Shown here piece by piece: positions 41,694 to 50,228 of a DNA stretch of 64,000 bases. The stretch covers positions 23,349 to 87,348 of the forward strand of contig NZ_JARFXX010000010.1 in the NCBI RefSeq assembly GCF_029218125.1, read 5' to 3'. A program made the position numbers and the translations under genes. The stretch's first letter is position 1. Each line of letters opens with the position of its first letter. Origin of the DNA: Oscillibacter faecalis_A (GTDB lineage: Bacteria; Bacillota; Clostridia; Oscillospirales; Oscillospiraceae). The notes under the pieces are model-generated. The model was not told where the DNA came from, did no database searches, and was given only the letters and a program-made list of their open reading frames with translations.

Positions 41694-44600
41694 CCGTCAT
41701 CGTCTCCTTCCTCCAGCTCCTTCCAAAATTCCTCCGGCTTCACCGGCAGAATGTACCGCAGATGGTCCCGGTCCTGTCCATCCCGGAAGTGACAGGCCGG
41801 TGCCCAATCGCAATACCGGCACTGGCTGTCCTCCTCGCTGTGGCAGCAGGGGTCCGCGTCAATATTGCCGGAGCGCAGCTCATGGGATATCTGCCGCAAC
41901 AGCTTATCCACATAATTGCCCAGCCTGCCAAGCTGCGCTGCGGACGCGATGCTGCCGGAGATGTCGCCGCTGCGGTTGACGCGCAGCGGCAGATAGTGCG
42001 GCTCCGTCAGCGCGTCATGCTCCATGGCGGACAGCACCGCCGGCTCCGCCAGCAGCAGCCCGGAGCGCTTCAGCGCCTTTTCCCGCTCCCGTAAAAGCTG
42101 CTCCGGCGTCACGTTCCGCTCCAATGATAAAATCTCATCCCGGGCCGGGAGATACAGTACGCCTGCCGGTTCGATCTCCTGTCCGAAATAGCGGGTTCCC
42201 TCCTTTTGAAGCGTAAAGAGGTATAACAGCATCTGGATATCCAGTCCCATGCGGACATTGGCAAGGTCAAAGCTCTTTCTGCCGGATTTGTAGTCCACCA
42301 CCCGCAGATATAACCTTCCATCATGCAGCCAGCCATCCACCCGGTCCACCTTGCCGCCGACACGCAGCTCCCCATCCGGTTCGGAAATGGTAACGGCCGA
42401 CAGAGCGCCGTTTTTTCCGCCGAAGGACAGCTCAAACGCCATAGGCACAAAGTCCGAACAGCGCAGCTCTGCCGCCACCTGATCGATCACGGCATAAGCC
42501 GTTGTCCGCAGACGGGCAAAGAGATATCGGAAGCGGGCATTTCGATTTTGGAAATTGTGCAGCTCCTGCTCCACGTAGCGCTCCGTATACCGGCGCACAA
42601 GGCGGTGCAACTCCTCCTGCTCCACAGCGGCAAAGCCACCCTCCGCCAGTACGTCCCGGGTCACGTTTTCCAGCAGGAAATGCAAAAATGTGCCGATCTG
42701 CGGCGCGTCAAAGGCGGCGGTCTCCCGTGGTCTTGCCCGGAGGCCGTACTCCATGAAGTAGGCAAAATGGCACGAACGCATCCGCTCCAGCCGGGAGGCT
42801 GTCATGGAGACCCGCTCCCCATAGATAGCCCGAACGGCGGCGGGAGACAGACTGCCCCGCCGGAGCGATGCCGCCCGCTCTGCGGCCTCCAGCCGCTCCG
42901 CGTTGTCCGGCTCCTGCCGAAGATACGCTTTCAGAGCATCATTTTCAGTTCTTGCAGCCATTTCCAATGCTGGAACAACTGCTGTAAAGCGATACTCCTT
43001 GTTGACCGGCTCCCGCTCCAAACGGAGCGCCGGGAAGAGTCTCAGCAGCCGCTCCACTACAAACGCCGGGCGCAGCTCCCCGCCGGAGACGTCCGCCGCC
43101 GGATAGCTCACCGTCAGGCCGCATTCCGGCTGGGCCAGCGCCGCATAGAGATTTTGCAACTCCACCCCCATCTGCTCCATGCCGCTGGGGGCCAGCTCAA
43201 TGCCGCACAGGGCCAATGCCTGCCTGTCTGCCTCGTTCAAAAGTCCGCCGGTCTGCCCCGATGCGGGTATCACATGGTCATTCGCTCCCAGTAAAAAGAG
43301 ATATTTTGTTGTGTGGCGGTCATTCCGGGTAATCTCGCTGACAGATACCTGATCCAGAGACACCGGAATCGTTCCCACGCTGTACTGCGTCAAAACCAGC
43401 CGGAACAGCCGCTCAAACTCATCGGCGCTGAGCTTTTCGTCCCCCAATATCTCCACGAACTGATCCAGCACGCCGCAGAGAATTTCCCACAGTTGAGCGG
43501 TCTCCTCCGCCTCCTGCATCCGGCCTGCCTCGGCCTGCCGGTGCATCCGCTCCGTCAGAACGGACTCTAACTGCAGCTCCTCCATAAAATCGTACAGAGC
43601 ATTTGCGTAGTCCCGCACAGTCTCGCCGCTTTTCATCCCGGCTGCCAGCCGCCCCAGCGGGCCGCCGATGCGCCGCCGCAGTGCATTGACCTGCTCCAGC
43701 CGGTTTTTTTGACGGTCATTCCACGGCGCGCCGTATCCGTCCGGATTTTCCGTCCAGTCCTCCTCCCGCAGCCACATCCGGCCGCGAATTTCCCACTTCA
43801 GAACATAGTTTTCCAGCGCATCGCACTCCTCCGCCGTGATACCGGCGAGGCCCGTTTTCAGCCAGCGAAACATATCTTCATATTCATAGCCGCCGGAAAT
43901 GGAGGCAAGCACGCCTGTCAGCAGACTCAACACCGGTTTTTCCAGAATGTCGCTGCGGCGGCTGACGTAGGCCGGTATTCCATAACGGTCAAACACGGCC
44001 TCGATAGTAGCCATGTAGTCCGCCATGTTTCTGGCGGCCACTGTAATGTCGCGGCAGCGGCACTTCCCCGCCGCAAGCAGCCGCCGGATATCCGCCGCCG
44101 CCTGCTCCACCTCTGAATAGAGCGTGGCGGCCTCCCGTATATGGAGCATGGAGCAGTCCCCGTCATAGGGCCGGTTTTCCCCGAAAAAGCAGCGCTCCAG
44201 ATGGCCCAGCGCCGATGTATCTTCATTTGTCAGCGTTTCGAGCCGAACCTCGCTGCCGGCCTCATCCGCCAAGCGCCGCAGACTCTCCAGCGTTTTCAGC
44301 GTCGGCTCGAATATTTCCTCCCGGCTGTCCGGCTCCCCCAGCAGCGTAATGGTCACAGACCGCGCCTGCCGCAAAAATACGGACAAAACGCGCCGCTCCT
44401 GCGCGTTGAAGTATGTAAAGCCATCAATGAAGATATTCTTGTCCCGGACGTATGCCGACTCCTCCAAACGCTCGCACAGCTTCGTCATTCGGTCCCGGGA
44501 ATCCAGCCCAGGCCGCCGGAGACGTGCCTCATAGGCGCCGTACAGCAGGCTCAGGTCCAGTAGCTTATCCCTTGTGGCGCCGGTCAAGGACTGCGCCTGC

Positions 44601-45010
44601 TCATAAAGCCGCTCCGGCGTGACCTCATAGCATTGCAGCTCGTCAAACAGGGCCAGCATTTGCTCTAAAAAGCCCACCTTCTGCGAGGGGCGGCGGTACA
44701 GCGTCAGCATCGGTGCCGTTTCCAACAGGGCGCGCTGAAGCGTCAGCAGCTTGCCGCCGCTGTCCAGCGTTACATCGGAGATACCGCCGGTGATGCTCAG
44801 CACCCGCTCTCCCAGTCTGCGGAAGCTCAGCACCTCCGCATACCGGCTGGCGTGGTCGCCGCAGACGCGGCACACATCCACCTCTGCCTGATAGGAGGCG
44901 TGCTCCGGCACCAGCAAAATCTGCTGCCCGCTTTCTCCCAGCGCCGCGATTTTCCGCAGGACCCAGTCTGATTTTCCTGTTTTCGCCCGGCCGATCAATA
45001 TTGTCAGCAT
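41681..45010 (-). CDS. addB: ATP-dependent helicase/nuclease subunit B
   Basis: Partner of AddA, 1109 residues. The N-terminal P-loop reads IGRAKTGKSDWVL, and the C-terminal RecB-like nuclease has LRVVDYKSGRKSFDL. An iron-sulfur cluster is indicated by cysteines in CCHSEEDSQCRYC and the following ACHF, with a fourth upstream, as in other AddB. Its 3' end overlaps addA. ATG 45010 is preceded by GGAGGAAG. It is divergent from the DUF1643 gene. Confidence 0.95.
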   Translation of the reverse strand: MLTILIGRAKTGKSDWVLRKIAALGESGQQILLVPEHASYQAEVDVCRVCGDHASRYAEVLSFRRLGERVLSITGGISDVTLDSGGKLLTLQRALLETAPMLTLYRRPSQKVGFLEQMLALFDELQCYEVTPERLYEQAQSLTGATRDKLLDLSLLYGAYEARLRRPGLDSRDRMTKLCERLEESAYVRDKNIFIDGFTYFNAQERRVLSVFLRQARSVTITLLGEPDSREEIFEPTLKTLESLRRLADEAGSEVRLETLTNEDTSALGHLERCFFGENRPYDGDCSMLHIREAATLYSEVEQAAADIRRLLAAGKCRCRDITVAARNMADYMATIEAVFDRYGIPAYVSRRSDILEKPVLSLLTGVLASISGGYEYEDMFRWLKTGLAGITAEECDALENYVLKWEIRGRMWLREEDWTENPDGYGAPWNDRQKNRLEQVNALRRRIGGPLGRLAAGMKSGETVRDYANALYDFMEELQLESVLTERMHRQAEAGRMQEAEETAQLWEILCGVLDQFVEILGDEKLSADEFERLFRLVLTQYSVGTIPVSLDQVSVSEITRNDRHTTKYLFLLGANDHVIPASGQTGGLLNEADRQALALCGIELAPSGMEQMGVELQNLYAALAQPECGLTVSYPAADVSGGELRPAFVVERLLRLFPALRLEREPVNKEYRFTAVVPALEMAARTENDALKAYLRQEPDNAERLEAAERAASLRRGSLSPAAVRAIYGERVSMTASRLERMRSCHFAYFMEYGLRARPRETAAFDAPQIGTFLHFLLENVTRDVLAEGGFAAVEQEELHRLVRRYTERYVEQELHNFQNRNARFRYLFARLRTTAYAVIDQVAAELRCSDFVPMAFELSFGGKNGALSAVTISEPDGELRVGGKVDRVDGWLHDGRLYLRVVDYKSGRKSFDLANVRMGLDIQMLLYLFTLQKEGTRYFGQEIEPAGVLYLPARDEILSLERNVTPEQLLREREKALKRSGLLLAEPAVLSAMEHDALTEPHYLPLRVNRSGDISGSIASAAQLGRLGNYVDKLLRQISHELRSGNIDADPCCHSEEDSQCRYCDWAPACHFRDGQDRDHLRYILPVKPEEFWKELEEGDDDGWQS

Positions 45011-45075
45011 AGCTTCCTCCGCTCAGAAATGTTTTTTCCATTCTACCATAATCAGCGCCGCAAATATAGACCCGA

Positions 45076-45104
45076 TTGTCTTTTTTTCGCCGCTATGTTA
45101 AAAT
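45076..45104 (+). promoter_or_regulatory. Promoter of the DUF1643 gene
   Basis: TTGTCT (45076-45081), 17-base spacer, TAAAAT (45099-45104), 36 bases before the start codon. Confidence 0.65.
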
Positions 45105-45140
45105 CAAATTATTATGTATATTGCTGAAAGGAGTCTTTTT

Positions 45141-45758
45141 ATGCCCCATATCCCCCACGGCCCAACGGACGCTGCCTCCCTTGTGCCGTTTGAACCCGCG
45201 CTGGAGGCCGCACTTCGGCCCTCACCGGACTATGATGTGTCCCGCTGGCTCTATGTTCCCAACACCTATTCGGAGTACCGTTACATATTGGGTACCCGTG
45301 GCTCTCATCCGCTGATCTGCGTTGGTATCAACCCCTCCACCGCCGCGCCGGACGCGCTGGACCCCACGCTGCAATCCGCCCAGCGAATTGCACTGAACAA
45401 CGGCTATGACAGCTTCCTGATGTTCAACGTCTACGCCCAGCGCGCCACCCGGCCAGACGATATGGAGCCGGTGTGCAGCGCGGCGCTCCACTCCGAAAAC
45501 CGCAAGGCGTTCCGCTATCTGCTGTCCCTGTCGGACACCCCCGCCATCTGGGCGGCCTGGGGGAATATCATCGAAAAGCGCGATTATCTCACGGACTGTA
45601 TGCGTGATTTTGCCTCCGACGGAAAGGCCGCGGGCGCACAGTGGTTCACCGCCGGGCCGCTTTTAAAGTCCGGGCACCCGCACCACCCCCTGTACCTAAA
45701 GGCCACCACCGCCCTGCTCCCCTTTGATATTGACGCCTATCTTGCCGCCCGGATGTAA
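45141..45758 (+). CDS. DUF1643 domain-containing protein
   Basis: A 205-residue cytoplasmic protein. The DUF1643 core is clear in YRYILGTRG, ICVGINPSTAAPDALDPTLQS and FLMFNVYAQRATRP, followed by IWAAWGNII. No function is established for the family, although some members resemble nucleic-acid or metabolite-binding proteins. The frame could begin at 45114, but ATG 45141 (MPHIPHGP) follows AAAGGAG at the right distance. It stands alone on the plus strand, divergent from addB, with its own promoter. Confidence 0.82.
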   Translation: MPHIPHGPTDAASLVPFEPALEAALRPSPDYDVSRWLYVPNTYSEYRYILGTRGSHPLICVGINPSTAAPDALDPTLQSAQRIALNNGYDSFLMFNVYAQRATRPDDMEPVCSAALHSENRKAFRYLLSLSDTPAIWAAWGNIIEKRDYLTDCMRDFASDGKAAGAQWFTAGPLLKSGHPHHPLYLKATTALLPFDIDAYLAARM

Positions 45759-45839
45759 ATCTCCGCTCCCTTGGTCAGAAAATACAAGAAAGCCGATTCT
45801 GTTCCCCGCATATTTGGCGGTCCGATGGGCGATTCCATA

Positions 45840-45867
45840 TTGAATCCCACGGAATAGAGTGTATAAT
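45840..45867 (+). promoter_or_regulatory. Promoter of the larA-like operon
   Basis: TTGAAT (45840-45845), 16-base spacer, TATAAT (45862-45867), 47 bases before the start codon. A second TATAAT at 45893-45898 lacks a partner -35. Confidence 0.55.
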
Positions 45868-45914
45868 TAGTCATTATTTGTATTTTATTTTGTATAATCA
45901 TACGAGGTCACACT

Positions 45915-47198
45915 ATGAAAACCTATGAATTTGCCTATGGTCACGGTCATGTTTCCGTGCCGCTGAACGAAGCGGATATTCTCGCGGAGCTGCACGGCAG
46001 CGAAACGCCCCCTATTGCCGACATCCGCTCTGCCCTGATTTCCTCGCTGGAGGCCCCCATTGACAGCAAGCCCCTCAAAAATCTGGCCCTTCCCGGCCTC
46101 AAGGTCGCGCTGGTGGTCAGCGATATGACGCGCTTCTGGATGCGGCAGGACTTAGTGGTGCCGCATCTTGTGGACTATCTGCTGGAGGTCTGCGGCGTCA
46201 AGCCCTCCGATCTGACTATCGTGATTGCCAACGGCACCCACATCGGTGGAAACGAGCAGGAGCTGCGGACGCTGGTGACAGACGGGGTCTATGACCGCAT
46301 CCGGGTGGAAAACCATGACTGCGAAGCAAAGGACCTTGTATATCTCGGGACAACGCCCCACAAAACGCCGGTGTGGATCAACCACACCGTGGCGGAGGCA
46401 GACCTTGTAGTTTGCCTTGGCGCGGCTACCCATCATGTGATGGCCGGCTACGGCGGTGGACGGAAAAGCATTCTTCCCGGCGTCAGCGGTTTGGAAACCA
46501 TCCGCCACAACCACGCTTATTCCCTTGACAGCACCAAGCTCTGCACCAACCCCGCCATCGGCAACGGCGTGCTGTCCGGCAACCCGCTCCACGCCGATAT
46601 GTGCGAAGCGGCGGGCATGGTCAAGAATCTGTTCATGGTCAATCTGGTCATGAACGCCCAAATGAAGCTGGCCAAAATCTTTTCCGGCCATTACCTGACC
46701 GCGTGGGAGCAGGCCTGTCAGGCGGCGGATGACATTTACCGGGTGGACATTCCCTGTCAGGCCGATGCCATTGTTACAAGCTGCGGCGGCTTCCCCAAGG
46801 ATATTTCGCTCTATCAGGGCACCAAGACCATTGACAACGTGGAATCCGCTCTGAAGCCCGGCGGTACGCTGGTTCTGTTCATTGAGGCCCCGGAGGGCGG
46901 CGGCCCCGCCGAATACTTCGACTGGTCCAAAAACCTTCAGGACGGTACGTTGGAGCAGCGGCTCCGGGAGGCGTTTACCGTGGCCGGCTACATTTTCTTT
47001 CTGAATTGCGAGCAGGCGCAGCGCTATCGCATTTTCCTCTACTCCTCCATTGATCCCAAGGACGTTGCCCCCATGGGTATCCACGCCTATTCCGATCTGG
47101 ACGAGCTGTTGAAGGCCGCGCAGCTTGACGGAAAATCCACCTATGTCATTCCCAACGGTTCCACCGTGATTCCCCGGGTGAAAGGAGCAAACCAATGA
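45915..47198 (+). CDS. Lactate racemase-like (LarA family, DUF2088) protein
   Basis: Member of the LarA superfamily, nickel-pincer enzymes that racemise or epimerise 2-hydroxyacids; 427 residues. The key residues are present at nearly the same positions as in L. plantarum LarA: His109 (NGTHIGG), His174 (GAATHHVMAG), the pincer-attachment Lys184 (GGRKSILPGV) and His200 (TIRHNH). The product should therefore bind a nickel-pincer nucleotide made by LarB, LarC and LarE, none of which is in this window. Substrate is unknown; many LarA homologues do not act on lactate. The last four bases (ATGA) overlap the aminotransferase gene, so the pair works together. Confidence 0.85.
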   Translation: MKTYEFAYGHGHVSVPLNEADILAELHGSETPPIADIRSALISSLEAPIDSKPLKNLALPGLKVALVVSDMTRFWMRQDLVVPHLVDYLLEVCGVKPSDLTIVIANGTHIGGNEQELRTLVTDGVYDRIRVENHDCEAKDLVYLGTTPHKTPVWINHTVAEADLVVCLGAATHHVMAGYGGGRKSILPGVSGLETIRHNHAYSLDSTKLCTNPAIGNGVLSGNPLHADMCEAAGMVKNLFMVNLVMNAQMKLAKIFSGHYLTAWEQACQAADDIYRVDIPCQADAIVTSCGGFPKDISLYQGTKTIDNVESALKPGGTLVLFIEAPEGGGPAEYFDWSKNLQDGTLEQRLREAFTVAGYIFFLNCEQAQRYRIFLYSSIDPKDVAPMGIHAYSDLDELLKAAQLDGKSTYVIPNGSTVIPRVKGANQ

Positions 47199-48352
47199 AA
47201 ACCACTTCCGATTTCATCGCAAAGCGCTTCCGCAGCATTGACGCCGGTCTAAGCCTTGATACCGAGGCACTGGCCCGCTACAATGACGTCATTGACCTGA
47301 GCATCGGCGATACGGATTTCATCACGGACGATGCCATCATTGACGCCGCGTTCCATGACGCAAAAGCCGGCTATACCCACTACGGCAATCCCATGGGCGA
47401 CCCGGAGCTGATTCATGCGGTGTGCGCGGCTTGGCAGGAGGATTTCCGCCAGCCCTTAACGCCGGATCATGTTCTGATCACCGCCTCGAGCTGCCTTGGC
47501 ATGGCGCTGGTCATGATGGCCATTCTGGACCCCGGCGATGAGGTCATTGTCTTCTCCCCCTATTTTTCCCTCTACCGCAATCAGATCGAACTGGCCGGCG
47601 GCGTATGCGTGGAGGTCCCCACCTATGCCGAGGAGAGCTGGGCTGTGGATGAGGCCCGCCTCCGGGCCGCCATTACGCCGAAGACCAAAGCCATCATTTT
47701 CAACAATCCCTGCAACCCCACCGGCATGGGCTACGAGCGGAAAACGCTGGAGCTGCTGGGCCGGGTGGCTGAGGAGCACGATCTGCTCATCGCGGCGGAC
47801 GAAATCTACACCACCTATCTTTATGAAGGGGAATTCATTCCCATCCGTACCCTTCCGGGGCTTGCTAAGCGGGTCATTACGCTGAACAGCTTTTCAAAGA
47901 ACTTCCTGATGACCGGCTGGCGGATCGGTGCCATTATTGCCGAGCCGGAGCTGCTGCGGGCCATGAACGATGTGAATAACTGCCTTATTTACACCGCGCC
48001 CTCCATTTCCCAGCGGGCAGCCATCAAGGCGCTGTCTATTCGTGAGGACATCCGCAAGAATTATGTATCCACCTATCGGGACCGCATTTTTTACGCGGCG
48101 GACCGCATCGAAAAAATTCCCTATCTCAGCCTGGTACGCCCCAAGGGTACCTTCTACCTGTTCCCCGGAATCGAGAAAACGGGGCTGAGCGACACGGAAT
48201 TCTGCAAGGCCCTGCTGGAGCGGGCACACATCATGGTCTCTCCCGGCGGCGTGTTCGGCAGCACCGGCGCACACTGCTTCCGCATTGCCTGCACCGTTGG
48301 ACTGGATCATTTGAAGGAAGCCTTTGACCGTATGGAGAAGCTCTCCTTCTGA
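47195..48352 (+). CDS. Pyridoxal-phosphate-dependent aminotransferase class I/II
   Basis: A 385-residue fold-type I aminotransferase. Substrate-side motifs are YTHYGNPMGDPEL and FNNPCNPTGMGYE, and the PLP-binding lysine lies in LNSFSKNFLMTGWRIG. The C-terminal GTFYLFPGI and FRIACTVG are typical of the aspartate/aromatic branch; some members act as beta C-S lyases or on 2-oxo acids. ATG overlaps the larA-like stop, indicating one pathway, perhaps interconverting a hydroxyacid, oxoacid and amino acid, but this is context only. No terminator with a T run follows; a 25-bp palindrome lies 11 bases downstream. Confidence 0.85.
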   Translation: MKTTSDFIAKRFRSIDAGLSLDTEALARYNDVIDLSIGDTDFITDDAIIDAAFHDAKAGYTHYGNPMGDPELIHAVCAAWQEDFRQPLTPDHVLITASSCLGMALVMMAILDPGDEVIVFSPYFSLYRNQIELAGGVCVEVPTYAEESWAVDEARLRAAITPKTKAIIFNNPCNPTGMGYERKTLELLGRVAEEHDLLIAADEIYTTYLYEGEFIPIRTLPGLAKRVITLNSFSKNFLMTGWRIGAIIAEPELLRAMNDVNNCLIYTAPSISQRAAIKALSIREDIRKNYVSTYRDRIFYAADRIEKIPYLSLVRPKGTFYLFPGIEKTGLSDTEFCKALLERAHIMVSPGGVFGSTGAHCFRIACTVGLDHLKEAFDRMEKLSF

Positions 48353-48362
48353 TTTTGCGTGC

Positions 48363-48423
48363 ATATATGCATAATTTATGCATATATTGTGTATATTTTG
48401 CATGATGTATAAATAAATATTCA
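48363..48423 (+). promoter_or_regulatory. 25-bp palindrome and ArgR-like box upstream of the amino-acid ABC operon
   Basis: A perfect AT-rich palindrome spans 48363-48387 (core TGCATAATTTATGCA). At 48410-48423 TAAATAAATATTCA differs by one base from the arginine repressor consensus TGAATWWWWATTCA, and further TGCAT/TGCAA motifs follow up to the -35. Arginine control of a polar amino-acid importer would be sensible. Confidence 0.4.
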
Positions 48424-48453
48424 AAATTAACTTTATATTATGCAATTTTACTG

Positions 48454-48481
48454 TTGCATTTTCGGATAGAACGTGTATAAT
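48454..48481 (+). promoter_or_regulatory. Promoter of the polar amino-acid ABC operon
   Basis: TTGCAT (48454-48459), 16-base spacer, TATAAT (48476-48481). The predicted transcript starts near 48488 and carries a 6-bp stem (CGGAGC-ACA-GCTCCG, 48498-48512) before the ribosome binding site. Confidence 0.75.
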
Positions 48482-48540
48482 CATTCACATAAGGAAACGG
48501 AGCACAGCTCCGCAGGATGAAAAGAAAAGGAGATTTTATT

Positions 48541-49416
48541 ATGAAACAGGTCAAGAAAACTCTGGCGCTGGCTATGAGCGCCCTGATGCTGCTGGCCATG
48601 CTGACCGGCTGCGGTTCCAGCAAGAAGGACGATGCCCCCGCCGCTGACAGCAACACCGAAACGCAGGAGCCCGCCGCCGATACCACCTCCTCCAAGCTGG
48701 ATCAGATCAAGGCTAACGGCAAGCTGGTTGTCGGCACGGAGGCTCAGTACGCTCCCTACGAGTTCAAGGATTTGGACGCCAACTTCGCCGGCTGCGATAT
48801 GTGGCTGGCCCAGCAGATCGCTGACTCCCTCGGTGTAGAGCTGGAGGTTGTGGATATGTCCTTTGACGGCATCATCCCCGCTGTGAAGTCCGGTCAGGTG
48901 GACATCGGCATTGCCGCTTTCACCAAGACTCCCGAGCGTGCCGAGGAGATCGACTTCAGCGATCTGTATGAGACCAGCGCCCAGTTTCTCGTTGTGAAGA
49001 CCGGTAACGCCGATGTGTATTCCACCAAGGAAGCCCTTGCCGGTCAGAAGGTCGGCGCTCAGAAGGGCACCATCCAATCCCAGTTGATTCAGTCCGCTCT
49101 GCCCGACAGCGAGCTGTTCGAGCTTGAGAAGTATCCCGCTCTGGCTCTGGAGGTTCAGAACGGCAACATCGCCGGTCTCGTTGTGGATCAGGCCGTGGGC
49201 GAGTCCCTGATTGCCACCAGCAACGGCGGTCTTGAAGTCGCAAACTTTGAGTTCACCGCTGAGGAAGCCTCCTTCGGCAAGGCCGCTGTAATTGCCAAGG
49301 GCAACGAGGATCTGGTGGCCGCTGTCAACGAGGTCATCAACAAGGTCACTGCCGATGGCAGCTACCAGAAGGCTTATGACGAGGCCGTTGAGCTGGCCGC
49401 CAGCATGGGTCTGTAA
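48541..49416 (+). CDS. Polar amino-acid ABC transporter, substrate-binding lipoprotein
   Basis: A 291-residue extracellular lipoprotein with signal peptide and lipobox MLTGC (Cys about 24), then an acidic linker. The type 2 periplasmic-binding domain starts near residue 50: KLVVGTEAQYAPYEFKD, FAGCDMWLAQQIADSL, VDIGIAAFTKTPERAEEIDFS. These are SBP_bac_3 motifs for polar amino acids, and IDFS and the acidic pocket are usual in the arginine/histidine/glutamine group, which cannot be separated further here. ATG 48541 follows AAAAGGAG; an earlier in-frame ATG at 48517 is less likely. A 10-bp stem without a T run follows its stop. Confidence 0.92.
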   Translation: MKQVKKTLALAMSALMLLAMLTGCGSSKKDDAPAADSNTETQEPAADTTSSKLDQIKANGKLVVGTEAQYAPYEFKDLDANFAGCDMWLAQQIADSLGVELEVVDMSFDGIIPAVKSGQVDIGIAAFTKTPERAEEIDFSDLYETSAQFLVVKTGNADVYSTKEALAGQKVGAQKGTIQSQLIQSALPDSELFELEKYPALALEVQNGNIAGLVVDQAVGESLIATSNGGLEVANFEFTAEEASFGKAAVIAKGNEDLVAAVNEVINKVTADGSYQKAYDEAVELAASMGL

Positions 49417-49439
49417 GTTACACAGTAAATGAACAACGG

Positions 49440-49467
49440 GCCTCGCCGAAAAATCTCGGCGGGGCTC
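49440..49467 (+). promoter_or_regulatory. Intercistronic stem-loop between binding protein and permease genes
   Basis: Stem GCCTCGCCGA / TCGGCGGGGC with a loop of about 7 bases and no T tract afterwards. It looks like a processing or stability element that leaves more binding-protein mRNA than permease mRNA. Confidence 0.5.
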
Positions 49468-49535
49468 GCGCCTGTCCTTTCCCACTGCCTTTCCCCATCC
49501 CCGGCATTCTTAATACGATAGGAGGAGCTTCCCCC

Positions 49536-50228
49536 ATGACCTTTTTTGAAACCATGGCAAAGCTGCTGGAGCGCTACAGCAGCTTCTTTACGGAGGGTAT
49601 TGTCAATACCCTCATCATTGCCGCCTTTGCCGTGCTGCTGGGTACGGTGTTCGGTACGCTGATGGCTACGCTGCGGATGTGCCGCATCCCGCCTCTGCGG
49701 TGGCTGGCAGTGGCCTACATCGAATTTATCCGCGGTACGCCGCTGATGGTCCAGCTCATGTTCATTTTCTACGGCCTGCCTATGATTGGCTTTACCATTC
49801 CGGATGTCTCTTGGATTCCGAACTTCTCCCGGTTCACCGCCGGTATTGTGGCCATGAGCATGAATAGCTGCGCCTATGTAGCGGAGATCATCCGTTCCGG
49901 CATTCAGGCCGTGGACCCCGGTCAGATGGAGGCCGCCCGGAGCGTTGGCTTCAGCAGCGGAGAGGCCATGCGCCTTGTGGTTCTGCCGCAGGCTGTCCGC
50001 AATATTCTCCCCGCCCTCGGCAATGAGTTTGTCACCGTCATCAAGGAGTCCTCTATCGTTTCCGTCATCGGCATTGCGGACCTGATGTTCCGCACTAATG
50101 ACGTCATCGCCGTGACCTATAAAAATCTGGAGTGTCTGGCCATCGCGGCGCTGTGCTACTTCGTGCTGACTTTTATCAGCGGCCGGGTTGTATCTCTGGT
50201 GGAAAGGAAGATGTCTCATGGAAAATAA
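49536..50228 (+). CDS. Polar amino-acid ABC transporter permease
   Basis: Membrane subunit of 230 residues (HisM/GlnP type). After the first helix (FFTEGIVNTLIIAAFAVLLG) come the FIRGTPLMVQLMFIFYGLP motif and the EAA loop (EAARSVGFSSGEAMRLVVLPQAVRNILPA) that contacts the ATPase. It forms a homodimer or pairs with itself in systems with one permease gene, as here. AGGAGG precedes ATG 49536. Its end overlaps the ATPase start by 11 bases. Confidence 0.94.
   Translation: MTFFETMAKLLERYSSFFTEGIVNTLIIAAFAVLLGTVFGTLMATLRMCRIPPLRWLAVAYIEFIRGTPLMVQLMFIFYGLPMIGFTIPDVSWIPNFSRFTAGIVAMSMNSCAYVAEIIRSGIQAVDPGQMEAARSVGFSSGEAMRLVVLPQAVRNILPALGNEFVTVIKESSIVSVIGIADLMFRTNDVIAVTYKNLECLAIAALCYFVLTFISGRVVSLVERKMSHGK

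Noticed and set aside
45759..45914. Small gene or RNA between the DUF1643 and LarA-like genes
   Set aside because: No start codon with ribosome binding site and no stable stem; only the promoter for the LarA-like gene was kept.
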